From a virus, in the IMG/VR virus record IMGVR_UViG_3300049825_000158, positions 1 through 42,061 of that record: DNA of 42,061 bases; one strand, 5' to 3'. Position 1 is the stretch's first letter, and each line of letters begins with the position of its first letter. Positions 26,397-34,278 of this stretch are shown here, in pieces. The notes beneath the pieces were generated by a model, which saw nothing but the letters and a program-made list of their open reading frames with translations, did not search any database and had not been told where the DNA came from. The position numbers were made by a program, and so were the translations under genes.

Positions 26397-26446
26397 GCCT
26401 AACCCAAAGATCAGCGGCTGAAAGTCCGCTGCATCGTCAGTTAGGC
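26397..26446 (-). mobile_element. attC-like site 16 at the convergent end
   Basis: Cores GCCTAAC (26397-26403) and GTTAGGC (26440-26446), 50 bp. The extra arm base is 7 nt from the right core. The minus strand shares 21 identical bases with the plus strand of site 0, so the two sites flank the whole accessory region in inverted orientation. The minus-strand Rz gene ends inside the right core (ending AWPN). Confidence 0.75.
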
Positions 26447-26895
26447 CACGCCATCAGCAGGGTTCTAAGGTCGCTGCTGACCCGCTCACCGTCCGCTGCA
26501 CAAGCCTCACTAACTCGCAGTGCCTCTTGGAGAAGGTTCCCGGTGCTGGCACATCGCTCACGATAGGCTTCTGCGGTATCGTCGGGACGGGCACTGGTAA
26601 AGCCGGCAATTGACTGGCGCAACCCGTCGCGCTCAGTACGCAGACTAGCAATAACGCGCGCTGTACGGTCTTTCTCAAGTTGTCCATTGCGTTGTGCCTC
26701 GGTGAGTTGAAATTGCCACGCCTGCTCCTTGGCTCTTGCCGCATCTGTGGCTGCGAGTTGTGCCTTGACCTGTGCCGCTGTAGCCAGATCCCACTTGCGT
26801 TGAATCCGAGCCTCTCCGTTCGAGAATCCGAACATGAAGACAATCCCCGCGATGAGCAGGGGGCCGAGGATGCGCAGGATCAGACCGTAGGGCAT
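26437..26895 (-). CDS. Rz-like inner-membrane spanin
   Basis: A 152-aa protein with an N-terminal transmembrane segment (LILRILGPLLIAGIVFMFGF) followed by a long periplasmic coiled coil (AAQVKAQLAATDAARAKEQ ...). This is the i-spanin layout that disrupts the outer membrane with Rz1 after peptidoglycan degradation. ATG 26895 overlaps the M15 peptidase stop (TAATG). The last residues lie within attC-like site 16. Confidence 0.82.
   Translation of the reverse strand: MPYGLILRILGPLLIAGIVFMFGFSNGEARIQRKWDLATAAQVKAQLAATDAARAKEQAWQFQLTEAQRNGQLEKDRTARVIASLRTERDGLRQSIAGFTSARPDDTAEAYRERCASTGNLLQEALRVSEACAADGERVSSDLRTLLMAWPN
26454..26687 (-). CDS. Rz1-like outer-membrane spanin, embedded in Rz in another frame
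   Basis: A 77-aa lipoprotein from ATG 26687. The signal peptide RALLLVCVLSATGC ends in a lipobox Cys, followed by a Pro-rich stretch (QLPALPVPVPTIPQKP), exactly as in Rz1. It lies wholly inside the Rz gene in a different frame, the classical lambda-type embedded arrangement. Confidence 0.85.
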   Translation of the reverse strand: MDNLRKTVQRALLLVCVLSATGCASQLPALPVPVPTIPQKPIVSDVPAPGTFSKRHCELVRLVQRTVSGSAATLEPC

Positions 26896-27332
26896 TACGC
26901 GAACAGAGGCACTGTGCCTTTGTTGTCGATCAGCAGCGCCTGCTGCCGGCCATAGCCAGCAACGACAGAGACGTGAATCCATCCGTTCGGCGGATACTCA
27001 AGTATCAATTGATCGAATTCCATCTTGGCATCGATGATACGGTCAATGACATGCCTTGGCGAACCGAAGCCGGGGGCCGTGAAGTCTGCCGCCTGCCCTA
27101 GAACATGCTGGCTCGTGTCCTTGCTGCCAATCGCCCGATTCAGCTCTAGACACCGGTAGCCGCTGCTGATCGTGATGGGAACGCCGAGCAGGATGCGCAC
27201 GCCTTCAAGCCATTGGGCGGTGCGTTTCAGGTGCTCGATGGCATAGGGTGGCGGGGTGTTGTCGATCCCGAGCCTGGCCGCGGTCTGAGATACCGTGAAC
27301 TCGGACAACTCAAAATGGGAGCTGAGCTTCAA
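26895..27332 (-). CDS. M15-family peptidase endolysin
   Basis: A 145-aa protein. After HFELSEFTVSQTAARLGIDN come the zinc ligands in SQHVLGQAADF (His, Asp) and WIHVSV (His), the M15 D,D-carboxypeptidase/L-Ala-D-Glu endopeptidase signature. It cleaves peptidoglycan cross-links or stems during lysis. TTG 27332 is preferred because GGAAGG stands upstream and it overlaps the previous TGA (TTGA); an in-frame ATG at 27368 would add 12 residues. Confidence 0.85.
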   Translation of the reverse strand: MKLSSHFELSEFTVSQTAARLGIDNTPPPYAIEHLKRTAQWLEGVRILLGVPITISSGYRCLELNRAIGSKDTSQHVLGQAADFTAPGFGSPRHVIDRIIDAKMEFDQLILEYPPNGWIHVSVVAGYGRQQALLIDNKGTVPLFA

Positions 27333-27505
27333 GAATGCACCTTCCCATCGATCAAGCGCAGATTGCACAGCCGCACCATTTCCTCAAGAGGCATTGGCTT
27401 GGATGGCTGGATTGGTTGAGCCTCCGCCCACTTGCCGTTGATCTTGATGACGTTGTTAGGGACAACATCGTCGCCGCCCCAATCCATTGTGATTGCGCGC
27501 TTCAC
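27329..27505 (-). CDS. Small protein of the lysis cluster, unknown
   Basis: A 58-aa protein starting at GTG 27505, which overlaps the stop of the preceding gene (GTGA), or at ATG 27487. It is hydrophilic (NNVIKINGKWAEAQPIQPSKP). Its TGA overlaps the endolysin TTG, so it may be a coupling peptide. Function unknown. Confidence 0.55.
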   Translation of the reverse strand: MKRAITMDWGGDDVVPNNVIKINGKWAEAQPIQPSKPMPLEEMVRLCNLRLIDGKVHS

Positions 27506-27858
27506 TTCGGCATCCCAGCCATTGAAGGATCGGTGAGCGGAACGATGGTGTATCGCTTGCCGGCATCCTGAGCAGACTTGAGCGGATCTGCTGCTTTCCT
27601 GATCGTGGCAACCCTGCCCGGAACCTTGGCAAACTCAGCCCATGTCCCGCAGTAGGTTACCGCACGATATTTGCCGTCAACTTCGTAGGTGCTGGGTACG
27701 CAGTCCCATTGAACACAGACACCCACATCATTCCATTTCAACTGCGGCTCTGTGGCGGCCCAGCCCGGAGTGGATAGAGCCGGAATGCATGTCACCGGAA
27801 CCGTGTAGGGGGTTTGAGCGGCTGCCGTCAAAGGCAGCGCTAGCAGTAGCCATTTCAT
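27502..27858 (-). CDS. Small exported protein, lysis region
   Basis: A 118-aa protein with a signal peptide (MKWLLLALPLTAAAQ) and mature part with four Cys (CIPALSTPG; GVCVQWDCVPS; TYCGTW), likely disulfide-bonded in the periplasm. ATG 27858 follows GGGGG and overlaps the holin-candidate stop. The function is unknown; periplasmic superinfection or lysis control is possible. Confidence 0.65.
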   Translation of the reverse strand: MKWLLLALPLTAAAQTPYTVPVTCIPALSTPGWAATEPQLKWNDVGVCVQWDCVPSTYEVDGKYRAVTYCGTWAEFAKVPGRVATIRKAADPLKSAQDAGKRYTIVPLTDPSMAGMPK

Positions 27859-28202
27859 TCGACCCCCTTTGCCCAAGGCAAATGCCCGTCCCAGCGCTCG
27901 CACATCTTCCCCAAGACAGGGGCGCCGAACGTGCCGCCGATGAATGTGGCATACAACAACGTGTCAGCCCCCTCTGGGCGTAACGCATCTTTCATAAGCA
28001 CCCAGGCGGCGACCATGAAACCCCACACCGCGATAAGCCGTAGAACGCTGGGTTTCCCAGTCTCATCCTGCATCATCTTGCCGATGAAACTCTCCGGCGT
28101 TCGTGATGCGCAGATAAGCATCCAAAGCGAGATCAGCAGCATCAGTGCCAGCAGCAGCAGCGGAACATCGCTGGAGGCATGTTCAATCAGCCACTCTCTC
28201 AT
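27855..28202 (-). CDS. Holin candidate, three transmembrane segments
   Basis: A 115-aa membrane protein with hydrophobic segments PLLLLALMLLISLWMLICA, LRLIAVWGFMVAAWVLMK and LLYATFIGGTFGAPVLG. Three helices and a charged C-terminus in the lysis cluster fit a class I-like holin that triggers release of the endolysin. Two other small membrane proteins lie next to it, so which one forms the hole is uncertain. Confidence 0.65.
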   Translation of the reverse strand: MREWLIEHASSDVPLLLLALMLLISLWMLICASRTPESFIGKMMQDETGKPSVLRLIAVWGFMVAAWVLMKDALRPEGADTLLYATFIGGTFGAPVLGKMCERWDGHLPWAKGVE

Positions 28203-28456
28203 TTGTCTACCTTGTTATCTAGTTTTGCCTCGATTCGATCCAGCTTGGCAAAAAGAGCTTCTTCCATGCGTTCCAGTTGGTCGCGCTTGACGTACTCGCC
28301 AGCCACAAGCAACTCGATAGCCTGAACCTTATCAGCAAGAAGTTTGTCCTGTGTAGTCAACTCGGCCAGTCTGTCGTAGAAGAACTTTAGTAGACCGCCC
28401 ATGACCACACCGGCCAGGCTGAACAGGCCATTGATGACGACCTGTGAATCGTTCAC
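28199..28456 (-). CDS. Membrane-anchored coiled-coil protein
   Basis: An 85-aa protein when started at GTG 28456 (TTG 28465 adds three residues). One transmembrane helix (VVINGLFSLAGVVMGGLLKFF) is followed by a coiled coil (ALFAKLDRIEAKLDNKVDK). The stop overlaps the next ATG. It may be a second holin or antiholin-like partner. Confidence 0.6.
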   Translation of the reverse strand: MNDSQVVINGLFSLAGVVMGGLLKFFYDRLAELTTQDKLLADKVQAIELLVAGEYVKRDQLERMEEALFAKLDRIEAKLDNKVDK

Positions 28457-28457
28457 T

Positions 28458-28601
28458 TTACCCAACCAACATTGCGCGCAACTTGGCGCGCGTAGAGTCC
28501 GCTGGGGCAGATTTGCTAGCCCGCAAAGTCATCACGATAGCGACCGCAGTCGCAACTGAAGACCCCGCTCCTACCAAGACGAGAAGAATGAGTGTTTCCA
28601 T
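28458..28601 (-). CDS. Tiny membrane protein
   Basis: A 47-aa protein with a single transmembrane helix (ETLILLVLVGAGSSVATAVA) and a basic C-terminus (DSTRAKLRAMLVG). It sits at the head of the lysis genes, next to two other membrane proteins. Probably translated, since the following gene begins in its end; function unknown. Confidence 0.55.
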   Translation of the reverse strand: METLILLVLVGAGSSVATAVAIVMTLRASKSAPADSTRAKLRAMLVG

Positions 28602-28625
28602 GATGTTTGGCTTTCGAGTCTGAAT

Positions 28626-30044
28626 CTAGACAATGACATAAGTAAACATGAACGCAGTCAAATTACTTGCTGTTGAATTTGAGATCCATTGCAGACTGGC
28701 TCTGTCGTTTGTGGCATCAGCATAACAACCAACGGAATATCCGAATGTCTGCACCTGTCCAGCCCCTCCGAGTTGTGTGGTCAGCGTCATTGCGGAGGCT
28801 ATTGGCAGCGACACTCCCAGTTCGGTAAAACTTCCAGCGGCGGCAGTTGCCGCAGCAGTGATTACTCCGGATACGGTGACGACATTTCCAACCCGAGTCC
28901 ATTGAGAAACATCGGAAGTAGAAGAGGCGATATTTGTAACCGCAGTGAGCGTCGGAGTGTACGTTCCGCTCGTAATGTACTGGCTCGTCGTTCCAGTCAC
29001 CGCTCCTGCGTTGTTGTGGATCGAAGTGCCATACGGAAGGCCTCGGTCTGTAACTCGGAAGCTGCCCGAAGTACCGCCGTTGAAGATCGCGGTGTCGGAG
29101 CCGGCAAAACCGGTGGTTGTAAGCCCAACTCCGCCACTCGGCGCAGCAAACGTGTGGTTTCCCGTATTGCTGATTGTGTGGCGGTCAGTGTTATTCGTAC
29201 GGGTGATCAGCGGATGATTGGTCGAGGTCCCCGCGTAGACGTTGTTGGAGCCATCAAAAAACTGAGAGTATTGAGCGGTGCCGTTGAAAGCCTGATATCC
29301 GTAGGACACCGACGCGCCGGGAACAGTTGCCGTGAATACCGTCGCCCCAGAGAAGCCACTGGCTGCGAGTGTGTTGCCGCCGCCTGGCGCAGCAAACGTG
29401 GCGTTGCCACCAGCAAAGTTGTAGGACATCCCCCCTGCAACACCACTACTGCTGATGATCAACCCGTTGGAAACGCCAAGATGGCCGAAGATCGCTATTT
29501 CTCTAGCTGCCGCACCAGCAGAGCCCAAGGCGGAAATAGCGTATCCGGTCGTTGCGGCTGGGCTACTGATTGCAAGTGTTGCTCCGCTGCTCGGCGCAGC
29601 AATGACGACATTCCCCGCGAGCAATGCGCCTGATCCTGCTTTCTGATAAGTATTGCAGCGCCACGCGCCAGATCCAGTCTGCACGAACGTAGCCACATCG
29701 TTTGCCGCAGTGGTGATGTTCACCGAGCCCGGCAATGCAAGATTGGCGCCATGAGTCAGCGTCAGCGCACCGGCAAAGATAAACGTGACTACCCGGCCAT
29801 CCCAGCTATTCGTGCTGGCGATACCCGTGATTGCCGTTGTTCCTGTGATGTTGAACACGCTACCCGTGCTGAGTGGCGTGATGCTGGATGCGGAGGCGAT
29901 GTTGCTGCCAAGGGTGACTCCTTGACGGATAAAGGCATACGCCTGACGCAGACCATCATCGGCGACGGAGCGGTCATCCGTACCGGCAGGACCATTGCTG
30001 GCTGCCGTTGTTGAAAGAGACTCGATGGAACTTGGGATGGCCAT
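28626..30044 (-). CDS. Tail fibre/spike-like structural protein
   Basis: A 472-aa protein with Gly/Ser/Thr/Ala-rich repetitive beta sequence (LSTGSVFNITGTTAITGI; AAPSSGATLAISSPAATTG) typical of trimeric tail fibres, likely receptor binding. The ATG overlaps the upstream stop (TAATG). It lies at the end of the structural operon next to the lysis genes. Repeats of the form APxGGxxLxTxGFxG (three copies in the central half) support a fibrous architecture. Confidence 0.7.
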   Translation of the reverse strand: MAIPSSIESLSTTAASNGPAGTDDRSVADDGLRQAYAFIRQGVTLGSNIASASSITPLSTGSVFNITGTTAITGIASTNSWDGRVVTFIFAGALTLTHGANLALPGSVNITTAANDVATFVQTGSGAWRCNTYQKAGSGALLAGNVVIAAPSSGATLAISSPAATTGYAISALGSAGAAAREIAIFGHLGVSNGLIISSSGVAGGMSYNFAGGNATFAAPGGGNTLAASGFSGATVFTATVPGASVSYGYQAFNGTAQYSQFFDGSNNVYAGTSTNHPLITRTNNTDRHTISNTGNHTFAAPSGGVGLTTTGFAGSDTAIFNGGTSGSFRVTDRGLPYGTSIHNNAGAVTGTTSQYITSGTYTPTLTAVTNIASSTSDVSQWTRVGNVVTVSGVITAAATAAAGSFTELGVSLPIASAMTLTTQLGGAGQVQTFGYSVGCYADATNDRASLQWISNSTASNLTAFMFTYVIV

Positions 30045-31942
30045 TACTTTTCCTGTTCATTCAACTTGGCGAGGAGCCTTGCCACCATGCTGTCCGTGAC
30101 GCCTTCACCGCGCTCAAGTTCGATGTATTTCGTACCATCCCATTGCGCAGTTGTTTGACCGCGGCCGGGCTTCAAATCCACTTCCGTAGGATTCTTGAGT
30201 TGGCGGATATTGGACGCGTCCCGATTGCCGATGTACCTGTACCGCCCCGCGGCCTGATCTGATGCAAACCGACGCGCCGCTTCATTGGTCACGGCGCCCT
30301 GTCCTACAGTGAAGTTCTCCAGACCGCTGGATTTTTTCAAGTCACCAAACATCCCGGCCGGCATGGGAATCTCGGTTGCTTGACCAATCGGCAACAAACC
30401 GCCGCCCATAGGACCACTTCCAATCGGAGAAGTTGGAACTGTCGGCATGGACTTCGGGAGATTTTTTTCGATCATGGCCCGAGCAAGCGTCGGGCCTGCT
30501 CGGTTGTAGAGATTGGCAAGGCCATACAAGCCGCCTCCAATAGCAGCAGGCAGGGCGGGGCCAGTCGCAACACCAATACCGGCACCCGCAGCGCCAAGGC
30601 CGGCATACGCCAGTTTGCGTTCAGCAAGGTTGTTCAGCACCGGCTCACGCATGAACTGCCGTGTCAGGTCATATAGATCGCCCGTGTCACCGGCAGTCCC
30701 GGCTGCCATGCGATCTTTTGCCGCCTTGGTCCCGAATGACTTCGCAAGCGATTGCGGAGTGACAACGCCGATGGTGGGAGATTCGGCTACGGTAGGCATC
30801 AACTGCTTTGCGGTCGCGTACTCGCGTCGATACGCCTTCCACGCTGGAAGATCACCAACATCCATTGACGACTCAAACGCATCCATTGCCGAGTTCTGCA
30901 ACTTGCTCAACTGAGTTGCCGCATTTGAATCACCCGCAGATCGAATGTCCTGAAGCATCTGACTGTTCCACTTCTTGAACGCAGAACCATCAACGACACC
31001 ATCGTTAATTAGTTTTCTGAAATCTCGTGCCCTAGCTCCCACGAGTCGTTTAACATCAGCCCCGTAATCTGCTGCGCTCGTGACAATGGATTTCAGGCCG
31101 GCATCAACAAGCCCAGCATCCAGCAAAGGATTGCGAGCAGCAATCTCAGAAATGCCTGAGCCAGAACGGTTCAGCGCTCTTTGGTACACATCGCTGGTCA
31201 ACTTGCCCGCGGTTTCTTCAGGGTTAATCGACTTGACGACGTTCTTTGTGACGGCCAACTCTCTAGCCATTTTTTGCGAGCCTGCGCCCGGAACGTCTTC
31301 AAAGAACGACCCCATCCCACGTAGCGCCTTGCTCTCCGATAGCATGTCAGGACGAATAGGTATGCCTGCGTCAAGCGCCTTTTTGCCAAGCAACGCCACC
31401 TGAGGATCAATCGATGGAATGGCCGCTTTTTTCAGCGCCGACTCCGCTGCGTTTAGTGGTGTTCTTGCACCCAACAAACCAACCAAATCCGGGAGAGATT
31501 TAAGACCGGCAGCGACACCAGCTCCAAATTTGGATGATTCTCCAACGGCATCGACAGCGTTACCGATTGCCTTGACTGGGCGTGTTGCGGCAACCCACTT
31601 GGCAGCATCACCCACACCGCCCATGATGGTTTTGCCAGCATCTGACCTGGGCTCATAGGTCATCGCATCCTGCGTGCCTTTCAGCCAACTTTCGGCCTGC
31701 CCCTGCGGGCCTGGGACCATAGCGCCGATACCACCAGCGACAAGTCCGCCGAATCTTCCAAGCATCGAACTGCCAAGAGATAACGCAGCCTCCGGAACGC
31801 CAAACATATTTTGTGGCTTTGCTTCCGTAACCTTCGGCTGATTCTTCTGCGCATACGCCAGCACATCCTCATGGCTCGCGCCATCCGGGGCTGTTACCTC
31901 GAACTTCCTACCGTCTGGGGACGTGATTTCAAACGTAGCCAT
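30044..31942 (-). CDS. Probable ejection/internal virion protein
   Basis: A 632-aa protein. The N-terminus (FEITSPDGRKFEVTAPDGAS; DVLAYAQKN) is a short module found at the start of many podovirus virion proteins, followed by Gly/Ala-rich segments and a long helical middle. Together with the two next upstream genes it forms a block of three proteins that resemble internal core or ejection proteins. Direct homology was not recognised. Confidence 0.62.
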   Translation of the reverse strand: MATFEITSPDGRKFEVTAPDGASHEDVLAYAQKNQPKVTEAKPQNMFGVPEAALSLGSSMLGRFGGLVAGGIGAMVPGPQGQAESWLKGTQDAMTYEPRSDAGKTIMGGVGDAAKWVAATRPVKAIGNAVDAVGESSKFGAGVAAGLKSLPDLVGLLGARTPLNAAESALKKAAIPSIDPQVALLGKKALDAGIPIRPDMLSESKALRGMGSFFEDVPGAGSQKMARELAVTKNVVKSINPEETAGKLTSDVYQRALNRSGSGISEIAARNPLLDAGLVDAGLKSIVTSAADYGADVKRLVGARARDFRKLINDGVVDGSAFKKWNSQMLQDIRSAGDSNAATQLSKLQNSAMDAFESSMDVGDLPAWKAYRREYATAKQLMPTVAESPTIGVVTPQSLAKSFGTKAAKDRMAAGTAGDTGDLYDLTRQFMREPVLNNLAERKLAYAGLGAAGAGIGVATGPALPAAIGGGLYGLANLYNRAGPTLARAMIEKNLPKSMPTVPTSPIGSGPMGGGLLPIGQATEIPMPAGMFGDLKKSSGLENFTVGQGAVTNEAARRFASDQAAGRYRYIGNRDASNIRQLKNPTEVDLKPGRGQTTAQWDGTKYIELERGEGVTDSMVARLLAKLNEQEK

Positions 31943-31943
31943 G

Positions 31944-33272
31944 TCATTTCGGCTTTATGGACCATCCATCGCTAGACCCAGAACTTGATGTGTTCTGCTT
32001 TGCATGAGGAGGAGTCTCGTAATCCAACTTGCCGTAAGTCTTTTCATAAGCTGCACGGACTCTAGTCATCGAGGAATCTACCTGAGCGACAAGGTTATCC
32101 AGGGCGGTCTTATACCCTTCCGGGGTCTGAGCCTTGCCTACTGCGGCAATGGATTGTTGAAGGATGGGCCATTCGCGTTCCGTCACCTGACCAACAGCAC
32201 CGCCAGTCTTTGACATTTGCCGCATGTCATTAAGCGCCTGTATGCCGATCTGATTCACCAATGAATCTTGCAAAGCCCGCGCATCGCGGGTTGATGGCAG
32301 CAAGTCCAACGCGGGATATTGGCTGATCTTCCCAACAATGCTGGGAAGGCCCGGATGTGTTTTTAGCTCGGAAGCAAGAGACTTGATGCGATCTGACATT
32401 TGCAATGCCGAGGACGCAACCGATTGCGCCGCGGGCTGATCGATGGTCAATTGCTGACGTTCTTTCGGCGACACCTGTTCAAGAATGGGTGGCGAGCCGG
32501 CTTTGCCTTCTGGCACTTTAACAGAACCCTTGGCGCCACCAATATCAAAATCGAATGCTTTGGTCCCAGTTCTTTTTGCGTCTTCCATAATCATCTGCAT
32601 CACGTCAGCAGATTTGGGAGTCGCAACAGGATTCGACTGCGGCAAGCCGCCAGTTTCCCATTGAAGTCTTGAGTCTTGAACGGCTTGTGTTGCCTGCTGC
32701 GCAGCCGATGGATTGGCATGCTCAAACCTGCGCCATGCATCGGTTTGAGTCTCTCCCGGACTCAAATCCTTTTTATACATGCGCGGCGCGTTGGGATCAT
32801 TCCGATTGACGATCTGCGTGCCGCCACCTGTGTCGATATTTGAATAATCGGGCTTGGTGGACTCATACATCCACTTTGGTACGTTGGTTCCCTTGTTCAT
32901 CAACAAGTCCATTGCAATGGCTTGCTGCGGGATCCCCTGCATCGATCCGGCACTTTGCCCCGGAGTACCTTGCACGCCTGACTGGCTCATACCGGGAATC
33001 ATTTTCATAATGGCTTCGAGCCTGGCAGATTCTTGTTCCCGCTGTTTTGCCTGCGCTGCCGCGTCTGCCATTTGAGCTTCAATCAGCTTTTGCTGCACTT
33101 GCGCCTTGCGAGCGCTTTGGAAAGCCTCTTGCCCGCCCATCGCGGCCTGCCCGGCAACCTGACCGAAGTTGCCGCGTCCGCTCAGGAGCCCCGAGGCAAG
33201 CGCAAGGTAGGCGGCTTGCCTTGGGTCATCGGTCCCGAAGTTGCCGCCAAGAATATCGAGAAGTCCCGGCAT
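31944..33272 (-). CDS. Probable internal virion (ejection) protein
   Basis: A 442-aa protein with MPGLLDILGGNFGTDDPRQA and GQVAGQAAMGGQEAFQSAR at the start, then a Gln/Ala/Arg helical stretch (KLIEAQMADAAAQAKQREQE), a pattern of podovirus ejection proteins. ATG 33272 overlaps the upstream stop (TGATG). Likely ejected into the periplasm during DNA delivery; inferred from position and composition. Confidence 0.62.
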   Translation of the reverse strand: MPGLLDILGGNFGTDDPRQAAYLALASGLLSGRGNFGQVAGQAAMGGQEAFQSARKAQVQQKLIEAQMADAAAQAKQREQESARLEAIMKMIPGMSQSGVQGTPGQSAGSMQGIPQQAIAMDLLMNKGTNVPKWMYESTKPDYSNIDTGGGTQIVNRNDPNAPRMYKKDLSPGETQTDAWRRFEHANPSAAQQATQAVQDSRLQWETGGLPQSNPVATPKSADVMQMIMEDAKRTGTKAFDFDIGGAKGSVKVPEGKAGSPPILEQVSPKERQQLTIDQPAAQSVASSALQMSDRIKSLASELKTHPGLPSIVGKISQYPALDLLPSTRDARALQDSLVNQIGIQALNDMRQMSKTGGAVGQVTEREWPILQQSIAAVGKAQTPEGYKTALDNLVAQVDSSMTRVRAAYEKTYGKLDYETPPHAKQNTSSSGSSDGWSIKPK

Positions 33273-34276
33273 CACGGCCTCCCAAATGTGGGTGCGTTGA
33301 AAGTCCTCATACCGCCACCGAGTTGCTGTTTCATGTACTCATCGAACAGGCCGGCAGATGTAGAGCCCAAACCATTGGGCATTGCCTGCGATGGTTCCCA
33401 CGGGCGCATAGTCGGTGCGTTTTGAGTGACGGGCTGGGCTGACATATTGATCGACGGCCCACCGCCCGATTGGTTGTCGGACACGGCCTTGCCGAATAGA
33501 CCACCGAGCAATGGGCCTACCGTTCTCATCAGACCCGGGTTGTTTTTCAGGAAGTCACCGGCTTGTCCAAGCAAGCCACTACCCACGTCAATGGGTGGAA
33601 CACCGGGCGCATTAATACCCGGCAAGTTTCCCTCGACCGGGGGCCGATTGAACTTGGCGTCATAGGGATCCACGGCAGTTCCCAGTCCCGGATAAAGTTC
33701 TGCGGCCGTAGTCCCGGATGCTCCGCCAGCACCGCCCCAGCCGGCCTCTGTACCGGGTCCAAAGTCAACTGCGCCACTCAACAGCCCACTTCCCTGTAGG
33801 GCGGGATACAGTTCTGCCGCCGTCGTTCCAGCAGCTCCACCGGCACCACCCCATCCTGCCAAAGTTCCAGGCCCAAAGTCGGCAGCAACCGTTCCGGCGC
33901 CACCAAGCCCGGTAGCACCAAGCCCAGCCATTGCGGCAATCCCAACCGGGATCAGGCGATCAATCCAGTTTTCCTGAATATCGCGGCCTTGAAGAGTGCC
34001 AAGCGTTTGGCCTGACTTATCGTAGATGCTTTCCGAATAAGCCAGCGGATCATTCGGGTCTGGAGTGCGGCTGTATTGATAGTCCTGTAGTGGTGAGAAG
34101 TCTTGCGACTGCGACCACATCGAGCGCTCTCTCGCGCCCCAAGGCACATCACCAAATGTCCAAGGAATATTGCTTGCCCGCATCAAGTTTTGCAGGGCGA
34201 GCAAATTTGGCGCAGATCCGTTCTGAACGCTATATGCGTCCAATAGCGGGGACAGAGCGGGAGTAGTAGTTGCCAC
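33272..34276 (-). CDS. Gly/Ala-rich virion protein with an internal repeat
   Basis: A 334-aa protein. Residues about 133-160 and 168-196 repeat each other almost exactly (DFGPGTxAGWGGAGGAxGTT and AAELYP), an internal duplication. The start is Ser/Pro-rich. GTG 34276 is chosen because GGGGGG stands six bases upstream; a TTG at 34282 is the alternative. Likely part of the ejection-protein block. Confidence 0.62.
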   Translation of the reverse strand: MATTTPALSPLLDAYSVQNGSAPNLLALQNLMRASNIPWTFGDVPWGARERSMWSQSQDFSPLQDYQYSRTPDPNDPLAYSESIYDKSGQTLGTLQGRDIQENWIDRLIPVGIAAMAGLGATGLGGAGTVAADFGPGTLAGWGGAGGAAGTTAAELYPALQGSGLLSGAVDFGPGTEAGWGGAGGASGTTAAELYPGLGTAVDPYDAKFNRPPVEGNLPGINAPGVPPIDVGSGLLGQAGDFLKNNPGLMRTVGPLLGGLFGKAVSDNQSGGGPSINMSAQPVTQNAPTMRPWEPSQAMPNGLGSTSAGLFDEYMKQQLGGGMRTFNAPTFGRP

Positions 34277-34278
34277 GA

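Larger units (their letters stand above)
14334..26446. mobile_element. Integron-like gene cassette array (17 attC-like sites, no integrase)
   Basis: The interval contains seventeen attC-like sites: three on the 14.3-15.5 kb minus-strand arm, twelve between 17494 and 22058, and two at 26032-26446. Each pairs an RYYYAAC-type core with a GTTRRRY-type core. Sixteen have inverted arms with one unpaired base, and the other (22041-22058) is collapsed to its cores. Most cassettes between neighbours hold one or two small genes. The 22.1-26.0 kb part holds the recombination core and has no sites. No tyrosine recombinase is encoded anywhere in the window, so the array resembles a CALIN (attC cluster lacking an integron integrase) carried by a phage. 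Boundaries are taken from the outermost sites. Confidence 0.8.

Noticed and set aside
14334-26446. Inverted repeats interpreted as ordinary transcription terminators
   Set aside because: None of the attC-like sites is followed by a T-run, genes read through them, and the fixed cores with a fixed-distance bulge fit attC better than terminators.
28602-28625. Terminator between the fibre gene and the lysis genes
   Set aside because: Only a weak inverted repeat (GTCTGAATCTAGAC) without a T-run is present.
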